The notes: a model not told the origin generated them from the sequence alone. 16,379 nucleotides of DNA from an uncultured Senegalimassilia sp. (GCF_902464545.1 NZ_CABQJR010000037.1:1-16379); one strand, 5' to 3'. Positions 1 through 14,386 are shown, counted from the stretch's first letter. Made by a program: numbers and translations.

Positions 1-2
1 GA

Positions 3-515
3 ACTTACACCAAGCTCGGCGAGTTGGCCAAACCCGACGAGCCGAAGTTCGAGTCGCAAGACTTCCTCATCAAGGAGGCGCAGCGCGCCCGTGCTGCCGC
101 TGCCGAGGCCAAGGCCGCGCGCAGCGCGAACTCCCGCAAGCTCATGAACGAGCAGCGCCAAGCGCAAATGGCAGAAGCCGAAGCCAAGGTGGAGGCAGTG
201 GCGAAGGCGGAGGCTGCCGCCGCAGAGGCTGCCCGTGAGGCCGAAGCCGCCCATAAGGCAGCGCTTGAGGCAGAGGCCGCCGCGAAAGCCGCTGAGGCCG
301 AAGCTGCCGCAAAGCCGCAAGCGGCGCCGAAGCCGCAGGCTGCCCCCAAGCCCGCTGGCACTGCAGCTCAGCCCTCCGAGGCTGCGGCTCAGCCCGTGCC
401 GGTGAAGGCCCAGGTCATCAACGAGCCCATGCAGGCGCCCAGCCACTCCGGCATCCAGCGACCCCCCGAGAAGCCCAGCCTCCTCGCCCGCGTCCTAGCG
501 AAGTTCATCCGCTAA
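3..515 (+). CDS. Ala/Glu-rich coiled-coil protein, 5' end cut off by window edge
   Basis: The reading frame is open from the first complete codon (position 3) to a TAA at 513-515, so the gene almost certainly begins outside the window. The TTG at 24 is in frame but has no ribosome binding site and is not a convincing start. The visible 170 residues begin with a short mixed segment (TYTKLGELAKPDEPKF). A long Ala/Glu/Lys/Arg stretch follows that should form a continuous helix or coiled coil. Next comes a short Lys-Pro-Gln-Ala-Ala-Pro repeat, a Pro/Ala linker, and a basic tail ending LLARVLAKFIR. The tail could be amphipathic and touch the membrane, but this is a guess. There is no catalytic motif and no clear membrane span. 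I do not recognise the family. The low-complexity composition means database hits will be unspecific. Two terminators follow directly. Confidence 0.7.
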   Translation, partial: TYTKLGELAKPDEPKFESQDFLIKEAQRARAAAAEAKAARSANSRKLMNEQRQAQMAEAEAKVEAVAKAEAAAAEAAREAEAAHKAALEAEAAAKAAEAEAAAKPQAAPKPQAAPKPAGTAAQPSEAAAQPVPVKAQVINEPMQAPSHSGIQRPPEKPSLLARVLAKFIR

Positions 516-563
516 CCCGAAAAGCCTCGCTCGCCGAGAAGCCCCGCTTGCCAAAAAACGGAA

Positions 564-603
564 GGCAAAAAGAAACCCCGCTCACGCGGGGTTTCTTTTT
601 GCC
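564..603 (+). terminator. Intrinsic terminator, 18-bp perfect stem
   Basis: An 18-bp perfect stem (564-581 with 586-603) closes on a TCAC loop. The stem base is A-rich on the left arm and T-rich on the right arm, so it can terminate in both directions. It lies about 50 bases after the stop of the first gene. Confidence 0.85.
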
Positions 604-636
604 CATCGCTAGTGCAACGACCGCGCTCGCGGACCC

Positions 637-666
637 AGAAACCTCGCTCACGCGAGGTTTCTTTTT
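637..666 (+). terminator. Second, related intrinsic terminator
   Basis: An 11-bp perfect stem (637-647 with 652-662) closes on the same TCAC loop as the terminator 50 bases upstream and runs into a T-run at 662-666. The two stems differ by a C-G to T-A change on both arms, so pairing is kept. This makes them a duplicated, covarying pair. Confidence 0.8.
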
Positions 667-857
667 GCATGCGGGGACCGTACGTAGGAGATTGCAGCTG
701 CGGGTCTGGTGACTGGACCGCCTGCGAGACCGAAAGGCCGATGCGGGCAGCGCGGATCGTGCCTCAGCGATTGCGAATCTGATTTCAGCACGGGTTCCCG
801 TGTCGGCCGTTTGAACGATTCGCGAGCTCGAAGGCCCGGTTGCGGGCGTATCGAGGC

Positions 858-903
858 ATAAAAAAACGAAACAAGGCCGACCCCGCGAATCGCGGAATCG
901 GCC
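858..903 (-). terminator. Intrinsic terminator of the serine acetyltransferase gene
   Basis: On the minus strand, a two-part GC-rich stem pairs GGCCGA (875-880) with TCGGCC (898-903) and CCGCG (883-887) with CGCGG (891-895). It is followed by a T-rich tract (858-874, including seven T in a row). It sits about 90 bases after the stop codon at 992. Confidence 0.75.
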
Positions 904-991
904 CCGATGGCATTGTTTCTATTGCGGCCCTGCCCTTAGGTGCAGGCGAGCGCGGAAATACCCGGCGCCCCGCGACGCCTTCGTTCGCCGT

Positions 992-1909
992 TTAGATCTC
1001 CCAGCACTTGGCGTGGTCCTTGTTGGGCGTGCGCACGTTCACTTCCTGGTTCTTCAGGGAAACGCGGCTGCCCGCGGGCACGCTGGAGATGACGAACGCG
1101 CTGCCGGCGATGATCGAACCTGCGCCGATGACGGTCTCGCCGCCCAGCACGCTGGCGTTGCTGTAGATGGTGACGTCGTCCTCGATGGTGGGATGACGCT
1201 TCACGCCGGACAGCGCCTGGCCGGCACGCGTAGACAGAGCGCCCAGCGTAACGCCCTGGTAGATCTTCACGTGGTTGCCGATATTGGTGGTCTCGCCGAT
1301 GACGACGCCGGTTGCATGGTCGATGAAGAAGTACTCGCCGATCGTTGCGCCGGAGTTGATGTCCACGCCCGTGCGGCCGTGGGCGTACTCGGACATAATG
1401 CGCGGGATGAGCGGCACGTCCTGCACGTACAGCTCGTGCGCGATGCGGTACACGAAGATGGCGAAGAAGCCCGGATAGCTAAAGATGATCTCTTCCTTGC
1501 TCTGGGCGGCCGGGTCGCCATCGAAGGCAGCCTGCACGTCGGTCATCAGGATGCGCTGGATCTCGGGCAGGCGGCTGAAGAACGTGGCGCAGATCTGGTC
1601 GACGCGCTCGTCCAGCTCCTCCGTTGCCAGCCCCCCGCGGAACAGCAGCGCCTCGCGCAGCTCGCGGCGCAGCGAATCCTCGATGCGGATGAGCGTTTCG
1701 CCGATGAAGTACTCGGGGTTGATGCCCGTAGGCGTTTCGTCGCCGAAGTAACGCGGGAACATGACGCGGCGCAGGTCCTTCACGATGTTCACGATGGCAA
1801 GCTTGTTCGGGAAATGCTTGTTCGGGTCGGTGAAGAAGATCTCCTCGCGCTCGCTGTAGTTTTTCGCGATGCCTGCAACGATGTCGTTCAATTGATCCTT
1901 GTCCAGCAT
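992..1909 (-). CDS. cysE: Serine O-acetyltransferase, EpsC type
   Basis: This enzyme transfers acetyl from acetyl-CoA to L-serine, giving O-acetylserine, the precursor of cysteine. The chosen product has 305 residues. Residues 1-170 form a helical N-terminal domain. Residues 175-285 carry the left-handed beta-helix hexapeptide repeats, including GVDINSGATIG (181-191), FIDHATGVVIGETT (195-208), YQGVTLGALS and GVKRHPTIEDDV. By family comparison His198 and Asp183 are the catalytic pair. The last residue is Ile305, as in CysE proteins that dock their C-terminus into cysteine synthase. The frame continues upstream to 2083, but the conserved family begins at MLDKDQLND, and a weak GAGG site lies four bases before this ATG. 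The upstream part is low-complexity and does not look like protein. No riboswitch or T-box was seen upstream. Confidence 0.9.
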   Translation of the reverse strand: MLDKDQLNDIVAGIAKNYSEREEIFFTDPNKHFPNKLAIVNIVKDLRRVMFPRYFGDETPTGINPEYFIGETLIRIEDSLRRELREALLFRGGLATEELDERVDQICATFFSRLPEIQRILMTDVQAAFDGDPAAQSKEEIIFSYPGFFAIFVYRIAHELYVQDVPLIPRIMSEYAHGRTGVDINSGATIGEYFFIDHATGVVIGETTNIGNHVKIYQGVTLGALSTRAGQALSGVKRHPTIEDDVTIYSNASVLGGETVIGAGSIIAGSAFVISSVPAGSRVSLKNQEVNVRTPNKDHAKCWEI

Positions 1910-1952
1910 GATGCCTCGCTCTCTCGTCTGTGAGCGCCGATATGTCTTCCCC

Positions 1953-1961
1953 ATCTTATCA
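1953..1961 (-). promoter_or_regulatory. Possible extended -10 element for cysE
   Basis: On the minus strand TGATAAGAT fits an extended -10 (TG, one base, then TAAGAT). It would start transcription about 40 bases before the cysE ATG. No recognisable -35 box lies 17 bases upstream, so this is tentative. Confidence 0.3.
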
Positions 1962-2068
1962 CGGTTGTCTCTAGACATAGTAGGCATTTCGGTTACGGAT
2001 CGATGCGATGCGACGGCGGCAGCGCCGTACGCGCTCCGGCCGACGTACCGCCAGGGCGCAACAGCTCG

Positions 2069-2116
2069 GGCGGCGGCGCCCATAACGGTTCAGGCGGCGG
2101 CGCCCATAACGGTTCA
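2069..2116. repeat. 24-bp perfect tandem duplication
   Basis: Two identical 24-base units lie head to tail (2069-2092 and 2093-2116). Each begins GGCGGCGGCGCCCATAACGG. A few bases of a third copy (GGCG) follow. In one minus-strand frame the units read as an 8-residue EPLWAPPP repeat. Confidence 0.9.
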
Positions 2117-2161
2117 GGCGACGAAAGACCTGACATATTCGCCTTTAGGGGAATCCTCTGC

Positions 2162-2298
2162 TTTCTCGGCGTCGGGCTGCTCGGCGGAGGGCCAGCGTCT
2201 GCCTGGTCAGCTGCCCGCTCGGCGTCAGCCGACTTGACGTCAGCCTGCTCAGCATCGGGCTGCTCAGCAGCCTTCTCAGCATCGGGCCGCTCGGCGGC
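2162..2298. repeat. Degenerate 27-bp repeat block
   Basis: Units at 2245-2271 and 2272-2298 match at 23 of 27 bases. Their core is CTCAGCATCGGGC followed by GCTC. A more diverged copy lies at about 2162-2188, with scattered related words between. On the minus strand the unit reads as a nine-residue Ala/Glu/Asp-rich repeat (for example AEKAAEQPD). The period is a multiple of three, which hints at a present or past coding role. Confidence 0.7.
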
Positions 2299-2346
2299 CA
2301 ACTCGGTAGTGGTCGGTGCGGCGACTGGCAGCCCCCTTCCTCATGT

Positions 2347-2388
2347 AACCCGCACCTTAGCGTGCTAAGCAACGATTTCGCGGGTTTT
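2347..2388 (+). terminator. Terminator-like nested hairpin with no obvious gene upstream
   Basis: AACCCGC (2347-2353) pairs with GCGGGTT (2380-2386). Inside it CTTAGC (2356-2361) pairs with GCTAAG (2364-2369). Four T follow the outer stem. No gene on the plus strand ends nearby, so it may be a leader structure or a remnant. Confidence 0.4.
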
Positions 2389-2511
2389 GCCCTGGTCAGC
2401 GGCGGAAAACATGAAGGAATCGCGACGATTGGCAAACGGTTGACGCCCCGACATTGCAAGGAGCCGACGTGATGATTATCGTGAGGAACGGTAAAGGGAG
2501 GGAATATAAGT

Positions 2512-2517
2512 TATACT
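2512..2517 (+). promoter_or_regulatory. Possible -10 box for the glucosaminidase gene
   Basis: TATACT lies in a locally AT-rich patch 43 bases before the ATG. No good -35 box is found at normal spacing, so the call is weak. Confidence 0.3.
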
Positions 2518-2559
2518 TGGCTTACTAGGTCGAACAAGGAGAAACGGTACGATAGCGTA

Positions 2560-4104
2560 ATGAAGCAGGGCACCATTTTCACGAACGCCGCGCTTGCCGC
2601 GGTGCTGGCAACATCCATGGCAACGGCCCCCGCCTTGGCGGGCCTCGCGCATACTCCGGGTGCCACCTCGGCAGGCGTTGCGTACGCGGCGCAGGCAACG
2701 CCCATCGAAAGCGTCGCCAACACCGGCGACTGGACCGCAACAGACGCGGAGAACAAGGCCATCCTCGACAAGGCCGAAGCCGCCAAGCTCGTCGGCCTGA
2801 AGCCGCTGAAGGCGTACCTATACGGCGAAACCGTAGCTGCAGCGGATTTCCTCACCATCGACGTCGACGCGCTTGCAAACATAGACGCCGACCTGGCGAA
2901 ACTAGTCAAGCAGACGCAGAAGGCCATCGCCGATTCCAGCGCAAGCTCCGAGCCTGAGGCAAAACCCGAGGCCAAGCCCGAGCCCGCCACGCCCGCGCAG
3001 CCCGCTGAAACCCCGGCTGCACCCGCCGCTTCCAGCACTCCGCCCGCAAGCACCGGCAACGGCTCCTCTGCAGAGAAGCCCGCCGAGGACGTCGAGGACG
3101 CCCCCGAGGACATGGTGCAGGAAAGCGCCACCCTTGACGAGGACGAGCTGGTCTATGTCTCGCGTAACCTGACCACCGAGCAGTTCATCAGCCAGATCGG
3201 CGAGCAGGCCCGCGAACTATGCCAGGAAAACGACCTATACGCCTCGGTCATGATCGCGCAGGCCGTAGTGGAGTCGGCATCCGGCTCCTCGGGACTTTCG
3301 TGCGAACCCTATAACAACCTGTTCGGCATCAAAGGCGCCTACGAGGGCAAAAGCGTGCGCATGAAAACGCAGGAGGATGACGGCAAGGGCAACCTAGAAA
3401 CCATCGTCGCCGAGTTCCGCCGCTACCCCAGCCTAACGGAATCGCTCAAGGACTACGTCGGCCTGCTCACCGGCGATTCGCTGTATGCCCCGGTGAAGAA
3501 GTCGAACACAAGCACCTACGAGGACGCGTGCGACTACCTGCAGGGGCATTACGCCACCAGCACCACCTACTCGCGCACACTGAAAGCCTATATCGACACG
3601 TACGATTTGACCCAGTTCGACGCCCCAAGCGATCAAGCGAAGGCAGAGACGGCAACGCTTGAATCCGTACTCAAGCCCACCGCTTCGCAGGCGTCGTTCA
3701 AAACCGGCTCCGATGATTTCGGCATCACCGTGCCCGAGGCCGGCCTTCCCAAGCGGCAGATGAACCCCGTAGTAACGGGACTGCTGGCCGCCCTTGTTAC
3801 AGCAGGCGCAGGTGCGCTGGGCTTCTGGCTATACTGGCGCCGCAAAGTCGAAGGCGAAAACGCCGCCCACGCCGCAGCAGGCGTACACGCATCGGGCGAC
3901 ACCGCCGCCAGCCAAAACGACGCTGCGGCATGGTCGGTCGCTCAGGCGATCACGGACTGGCGTCCCGCCTACGCAGCCGACAATGCCAAGACCATGGGAA
4001 AGCACGAAAGCCCCGCCTTCAAGCAGCCCGCCCATGCATCAGAAGGAAGTGAAGCCGCAAACCTGTCCGAAAGCACCACCGAGCCGATTAAGCCGATCGA
4101 ATAA
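2560..4104 (+). CDS. Secreted, membrane-anchored glucosaminidase-type peptidoglycan hydrolase
   Basis: This 514-residue protein probably cleaves the N-acetylglucosaminyl bond of peptidoglycan outside the membrane. Residues 1-27 are a signal peptide ending ALA. Residues 28-125 are a small Ala-rich domain I do not recognise. Residues 127-170 are a Pro/Ala/Glu linker able to span the wall. Residues about 205-350 match the glucosaminidase (GH73-like) fold, with AQAVVESASGSSGLS carrying the likely catalytic Glu238, then NNLFGIKG and the FRRYPS..ESL..Y segment. Residues 404-425 form a membrane span followed by RRK, which predicts an unusual 88-residue cytoplasmic tail. The ATG is the only start that gives a signal peptide. 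The AAGGAG at 2536-2541 is 18 bases away, with a small hairpin between. It uses CTA leucine codons at least seven times, unlike its neighbours. Substrate bond and biological role are inferred from the family. Confidence 0.85.
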   Translation: MKQGTIFTNAALAAVLATSMATAPALAGLAHTPGATSAGVAYAAQATPIESVANTGDWTATDAENKAILDKAEAAKLVGLKPLKAYLYGETVAAADFLTIDVDALANIDADLAKLVKQTQKAIADSSASSEPEAKPEAKPEPATPAQPAETPAAPAASSTPPASTGNGSSAEKPAEDVEDAPEDMVQESATLDEDELVYVSRNLTTEQFISQIGEQARELCQENDLYASVMIAQAVVESASGSSGLSCEPYNNLFGIKGAYEGKSVRMKTQEDDGKGNLETIVAEFRRYPSLTESLKDYVGLLTGDSLYAPVKKSNTSTYEDACDYLQGHYATSTTYSRTLKAYIDTYDLTQFDAPSDQAKAETATLESVLKPTASQASFKTGSDDFGITVPEAGLPKRQMNPVVTGLLAALVTAGAGALGFWLYWRRKVEGENAAHAAAGVHASGDTAASQNDAAAWSVAQAITDWRPAYAADNAKTMGKHESPAFKQPAHASEGSEAANLSESTTEPIKPIE

Positions 4105-4183
4105 AACTGGTTTCAACGGCTACCTTGCAAAGGGCACTGCGCCCATTCACGCAGGCATATCCCCCTATCGGTTTCCAAAATAC

Positions 4184-4223
4184 AAGAAGCCGGTTACCGG
4201 TATATACCGGTAACCGGCTTCTT
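4184..4223 (+). terminator. 40-base perfect palindrome, terminator of the glucosaminidase gene
   Basis: This stretch is a perfect inverted repeat centred between 4203 and 4204. Its arms begin AAGAAGCCGGTTACCGG and the right arm ends GGCTTCTTT. It folds into a long stem, with an A-rich left base and a T-rich right base, and can act in both directions. Confidence 0.75.
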
Positions 4224-4239
4224 TAGCTCTTCTTTTGGC

Positions 4240-4290
4240 GGAAACCCCCAGACTTTTCTCAAAACGGATGGGAAAAGTCCGGGGGTTTCC
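4240..4290. repeat. Long imperfect inverted repeat
   Basis: GGAAACCCCC (4240-4249) pairs with GGGGGTTTCC (4281-4290). GACTTTTC (4251-4258) pairs with GAAAAGTC (4272-4279). One mismatch lies between the two stem parts and the loop has 13 bases. There is no T-tract on either side, so it is not a standard intrinsic terminator. Confidence 0.7.
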
Positions 4291-4340
4291 CGTTCCTACA
4301 CGATTGTTTTGACGCTCCCAAAACTAGGTCGCCTCAAAAC

Positions 4341-4391
4341 CCTTAGGCATAAGAAAGGGGCTGCGCCGGAATCGCTTCCGACGCAGCCCCT
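4341..4391 (-). terminator. Intrinsic terminator of the hisE-glmM unit
   Basis: On the minus strand, AGGGGCTGCG (4356-4365) pairs with CGCAGCCCCT (4382-4391). One mismatch, an inner CGGA/TCCG stem and a six-base loop complete it. A T-rich stretch (TTTCTTATG) follows. It sits about 20 bases after the glmM stop. Confidence 0.75.
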
Positions 4392-4408
4392 CTGAGCCTT
4401 GCACTCGT

Positions 4409-5743
4409 TTAGATCTCGCGCTCGACCACTTCGGCGATGGCCTTCGCATGCTGCTCGGCAGCCTGCGCGTCCATTGCCTCCACCATCACGCGCACGACCG
4501 GCTCGGTGCCGCTCGGACGCAGCAGGACGCGCCCGTCCTCGCCAAGCGCCGCTTCAGCAGCTGCCACGGCATCGGCGATGGCCTGGTTACCATCGGCCGC
4601 ATGCTTGTCCTTCACGCGCACGTTGATGAGCGTTTGCGGGAAGCGGGTCATGGCTTTCGCCGCTTCACCGGCGGACTTGCCGGCACGCTTACAGGCAGCC
4701 AGGAACTGCAGCGCCGTGACCAGGCCGTCGCCCGTGGAGTTGTGCTCCAGGAAGATGGTGTGGCCGGACTGCTCGCCGCCGATAACGTAACCGCCCTCGC
4801 GCATGGCCTCGAGCACATAGCGGTCGCCAACCTTCGTTTGGATGAGGTTGATGCCCGCATCGCGCAGCGCGTGCGTCAGGCCAAGGTTCGCCATGACGGT
4901 GGACACGGCGGTGTCGCCGGTCAGCAGGCCGCGCTGCTTCAGGTCGATGGCGCACACGGCCTCCACCATGTCGCCGTCGATCTCATTGCCCTCGGAGTCC
5001 ATGAGCATGACGCGGTCGGCGTCGCCGTCATGCGCGATGCCGACGTCGGCGCCGCACTCGGCGACCAGGGCACGCAGGGGCTCCAGGTGCGTGGAACCGC
5101 ACTGGACGTTGATGTCCGTGCCGCAGTAATCGTCGTTGATGACAGTGACATCGGCGCCCAAACGGCGCAGCGCCTCGGCGCTGGTCATGCAGGATGCGCC
5201 ATGACCCGTATCAAGCGCCACCTTCAGGCCCTTGAAGTCGATGCCCTGCTTCTCCACGCTCTGCACCGCGTGCTGAATGTACAGCTCGCAGGCATCCTCG
5301 ACAGGCACCGCCACGCCCACCTCGTCGCCATTGGGCAGCTCGTCGGCTGCGGCGCCGCCGCGCGCCATGAAGGCCTCGATCTCGTCCTCGACGGAGTCGG
5401 GCAGCTTGAAGCCCTGGCCGTCGAAGATCTTGATGCCGTTGTACTCCGGCGGGTTGTGCGAGGCGGAGATGACGATGCCGCCATCGCAATGCAGCTCGCG
5501 GGTGAGCAGGGCGATCGCCGGCGTGGGGATGATGCCCGCCAGCAGCGCCGTGCCGCCCATGGACATGATGCCGGCGGCAACGGCCGACTCCAACATATCG
5601 CCCGACAGGCGCGTATCCTTGCCGATCAGGATGGTGCGGCCCTTGAAAGCCACGGCAGCCTGACCCAGCTGGAAGGCCATCTGGCACGTAAGCTCCTTGT
5701 TCGCAACGCCGCGAACCCCATCAGTACCGAAAAGACGTGCCAT
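4409..5743 (-). CDS. glmM: Phosphoglucosamine mutase
   Basis: This enzyme interconverts glucosamine-6-phosphate and glucosamine-1-phosphate, the step before GlmU on the way to UDP-GlcNAc for the cell wall. The 444-residue length is normal. It starts with the family signature RLFGTDGVRGVAN. Ser95 in ISASHNP (92-98) is the phosphoserine. D239, D241 and D243 in DGDADR bind the metal. GGEQSGH (around 322-328) is the sugar-recognition loop, and RPSGTEPVVRV (from residue 409) is the phosphate-binding loop. The ATG follows an AGGGG ribosome binding site that lies inside the last codons of hisE, one base after the hisE stop, so the two genes are probably translated in a coupled way. The gene is not next to cdaA-ybbR, its common neighbours elsewhere. 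From 4448 to the start it contains no TTA, CTA or TCA codon. Confidence 0.96.
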   Translation of the reverse strand: MARLFGTDGVRGVANKELTCQMAFQLGQAAVAFKGRTILIGKDTRLSGDMLESAVAAGIMSMGGTALLAGIIPTPAIALLTRELHCDGGIVISASHNPPEYNGIKIFDGQGFKLPDSVEDEIEAFMARGGAAADELPNGDEVGVAVPVEDACELYIQHAVQSVEKQGIDFKGLKVALDTGHGASCMTSAEALRRLGADVTVINDDYCGTDINVQCGSTHLEPLRALVAECGADVGIAHDGDADRVMLMDSEGNEIDGDMVEAVCAIDLKQRGLLTGDTAVSTVMANLGLTHALRDAGINLIQTKVGDRYVLEAMREGGYVIGGEQSGHTIFLEHNSTGDGLVTALQFLAACKRAGKSAGEAAKAMTRFPQTLINVRVKDKHAADGNQAIADAVAAAEAALGEDGRVLLRPSGTEPVVRVMVEAMDAQAAEQHAKAIAEVVEREI

Positions 5744-5744
5744 A

Positions 5745-6224
5745 TTACTTACCCCTTTTCACATGCTCATCGAAAAGACGGATGGCGCCTCGGGGGCGCT
5801 CCTCGTCGGTCATGCGGTTGTTCAGCTCGGCAGCGAACTCGTCGATGCCGATGCCGTAACGTTCAAGCACGACCAGAAGATGATACACCACGTCAGCGGT
5901 CTCATAGCGCAGATGGTCGCAAGCCGCGTCGGCCTTGGCGGCGAACGCATCGGCCATGCCCGCGTGCGAGCCCTCGTGACCGGCAAGACCCGCCAGCATC
6001 ATCTTCGCCGCTTCCACGTCCTTGGCGGCCAAAGCCACCTCGTTGGACTCCTCGACCACCTTCTTCAGCGGCGAGTCGGCATTGCCCGTGAGCAGGCGGA
6101 ACGTGTAGCTGCCCTCCCCAGCGTCGCGGCGAGCGTGGATGGTCCCCGCCAGCGCCTCGAGCGTGGCGCCGATCTGCGATGCGGGAGCCTGCTCCCCCTC
6201 GGGGATGTAAGTTTTATCGCTCAT
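5745..6224 (-). CDS. hisE: Phosphoribosyl-ATP pyrophosphatase with long insert
   Basis: This enzyme hydrolyses phosphoribosyl-ATP to phosphoribosyl-AMP in histidine synthesis. Its 159 residues are long for the family, which usually has about 90-110. The core has SYTFRLL (39-45), the metal-binding EExxE (E58, E59, E62) in KKVVEESNEVALAAKD, and the ExxD pair (E108, D111) in YETADVVYHLLVVL. These are the all-alpha MazG-like NTP pyrophosphatase signatures. There is an N-terminal extension of about 25 residues, and an extra segment of about 30 residues (70-105, rich in Ala, Gly and His) between the two metal-binding helices. GAAAGG lies six bases before the ATG. It is the first gene of a pair with glmM, and no other histidine gene is in the window. 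A MazG-type pyrophosphatase with another substrate is the alternative, but SYT and the C-terminus favour HisE. Confidence 0.85.
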   Translation of the reverse strand: MSDKTYIPEGEQAPASQIGATLEALAGTIHARRDAGEGSYTFRLLTGNADSPLKKVVEESNEVALAAKDVEAAKMMLAGLAGHEGSHAGMADAFAAKADAACDHLRYETADVVYHLLVVLERYGIGIDEFAAELNNRMTDEERPRGAIRLFDEHVKRGK

Positions 6225-6283
6225 GAAAAGCCTTTCAGACGTTAGCGGGCGCGGGCGTTGCCGCCGATCGGCCCGCCGTAACG

Positions 6284-6314
6284 AAAAAAGGGGCGCGCCG
6301 ATGCGCGCCCCTTT
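6284..6314 (-). terminator. Intrinsic terminator of rpoBC
   Basis: A 12-bp perfect stem (6287-6298 with 6303-6314, AAAGGGGCGCGC and its complement) closes on a CGAT loop. On the minus strand it is followed by T residues (6284-6289). It lies ten bases after the rpoC stop and separates rpoBC from hisE-glmM. Confidence 0.9.
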
Positions 6315-6323
6315 CAGCTGGCG

Positions 6324-14291
<7,968 letters not shown>

Positions 14292-14317
14292 GAGGCTTTT
14301 CCTCCTTCAGGTGCATC

Positions 14318-14340
14318 CGCAAAACTGCGAAAAAGTTGCA
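14318..14340 (-). promoter_or_regulatory. Small leader hairpin before rpoB
   Basis: In the rpoB leader, GCAACT can pair with AGTTTTGC (AACT with AGTT, plus GC with GC across a two-base bulge). It lies just upstream of the ribosome binding site. The stem is weak, so any role is speculative. Confidence 0.25.
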
Positions 14341-14347
14341 ATTTGCT

Positions 14348-14386
14348 AGAATACGGCGAAATGTCAAGCCCGTCAAGGAATTTTTT
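14348..14386 (-). promoter_or_regulatory. rpoBC promoter with UP-like A-tract
   Basis: On the minus strand TTGACG (14371-14376) and TATTCT (14348-14353) are separated by 17 bases, which fits a housekeeping sigma promoter. A run of six A (14381-14386) lies four bases upstream of the -35 box, with AAATTT further up at 14399-14404. Transcription would start near 14341, leaving a leader of about 50 bases. A second TTGACA (14362-14367) overlaps the spacer but has no good -10 partner. Confidence 0.7.

Larger units (their letters stand above)
516..991. other. Intergenic region between convergent genes
   Basis: This stretch holds the two plus-strand terminators, a small hairpin around 789-802 (CACGGG/CCCGTG with almost no loop), and the minus-strand terminator of the serine acetyltransferase gene. 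I see no convincing coding sequence or tRNA here. Confidence 0.6.
1910..2559. other. Gene-poor divergent region with repeats
   Basis: This 650-base region separates the divergent cysE and glucosaminidase genes. It contains the candidate cysE promoter, a 24-bp tandem duplication, a degenerate 27-bp repeat block, a terminator-like hairpin near 2347-2388 and a weak candidate promoter at 2512. Short open frames exist on both strands, but none has a convincing start, ribosome binding site or family signature. Confidence 0.6.
4105..4408. other. Intergenic region between convergent glucosaminidase and glmM
   Basis: This stretch is mainly made of three strong hairpins (4184-4223, 4240-4290, 4356-4391). 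I see no coding sequence in it. Confidence 0.7.

Noticed and set aside
1910..2083. N-terminal extension of the serine acetyltransferase to 363 residues
   Set aside because: The extension is low-complexity, crosses the candidate promoter and the start of the repeat region, and lacks similarity to the family, which begins at MLDKDQ.
1910..2100. T-box or SAM riboswitch upstream of cysE
   Set aside because: No T-box bulge motif, S-box core or antiterminator/terminator pair could be found.
2069..2298. Possible CRISPR array
   Set aside because: The repeats are directly adjacent, without unique spacers, and of two different kinds.
2003..2368. Plus-strand small Gly/Ser/Ala-rich open frame
   Set aside because: No ribosome binding site and no recognisable domain; its composition only reflects the underlying repeats.
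2511..3131. Minus-strand Ala/Ser-rich open frame of 206 residues
   Set aside because: It lies opposite the signal peptide and Pro/Ala linker of a well-supported gene and has no features of its own.
4448..6091. A plus-strand open frame of 547 codons opposite glmM and hisE
   Set aside because: It is a shadow of glmM in the opposed frame that runs on into hisE by chance, with no family signature.
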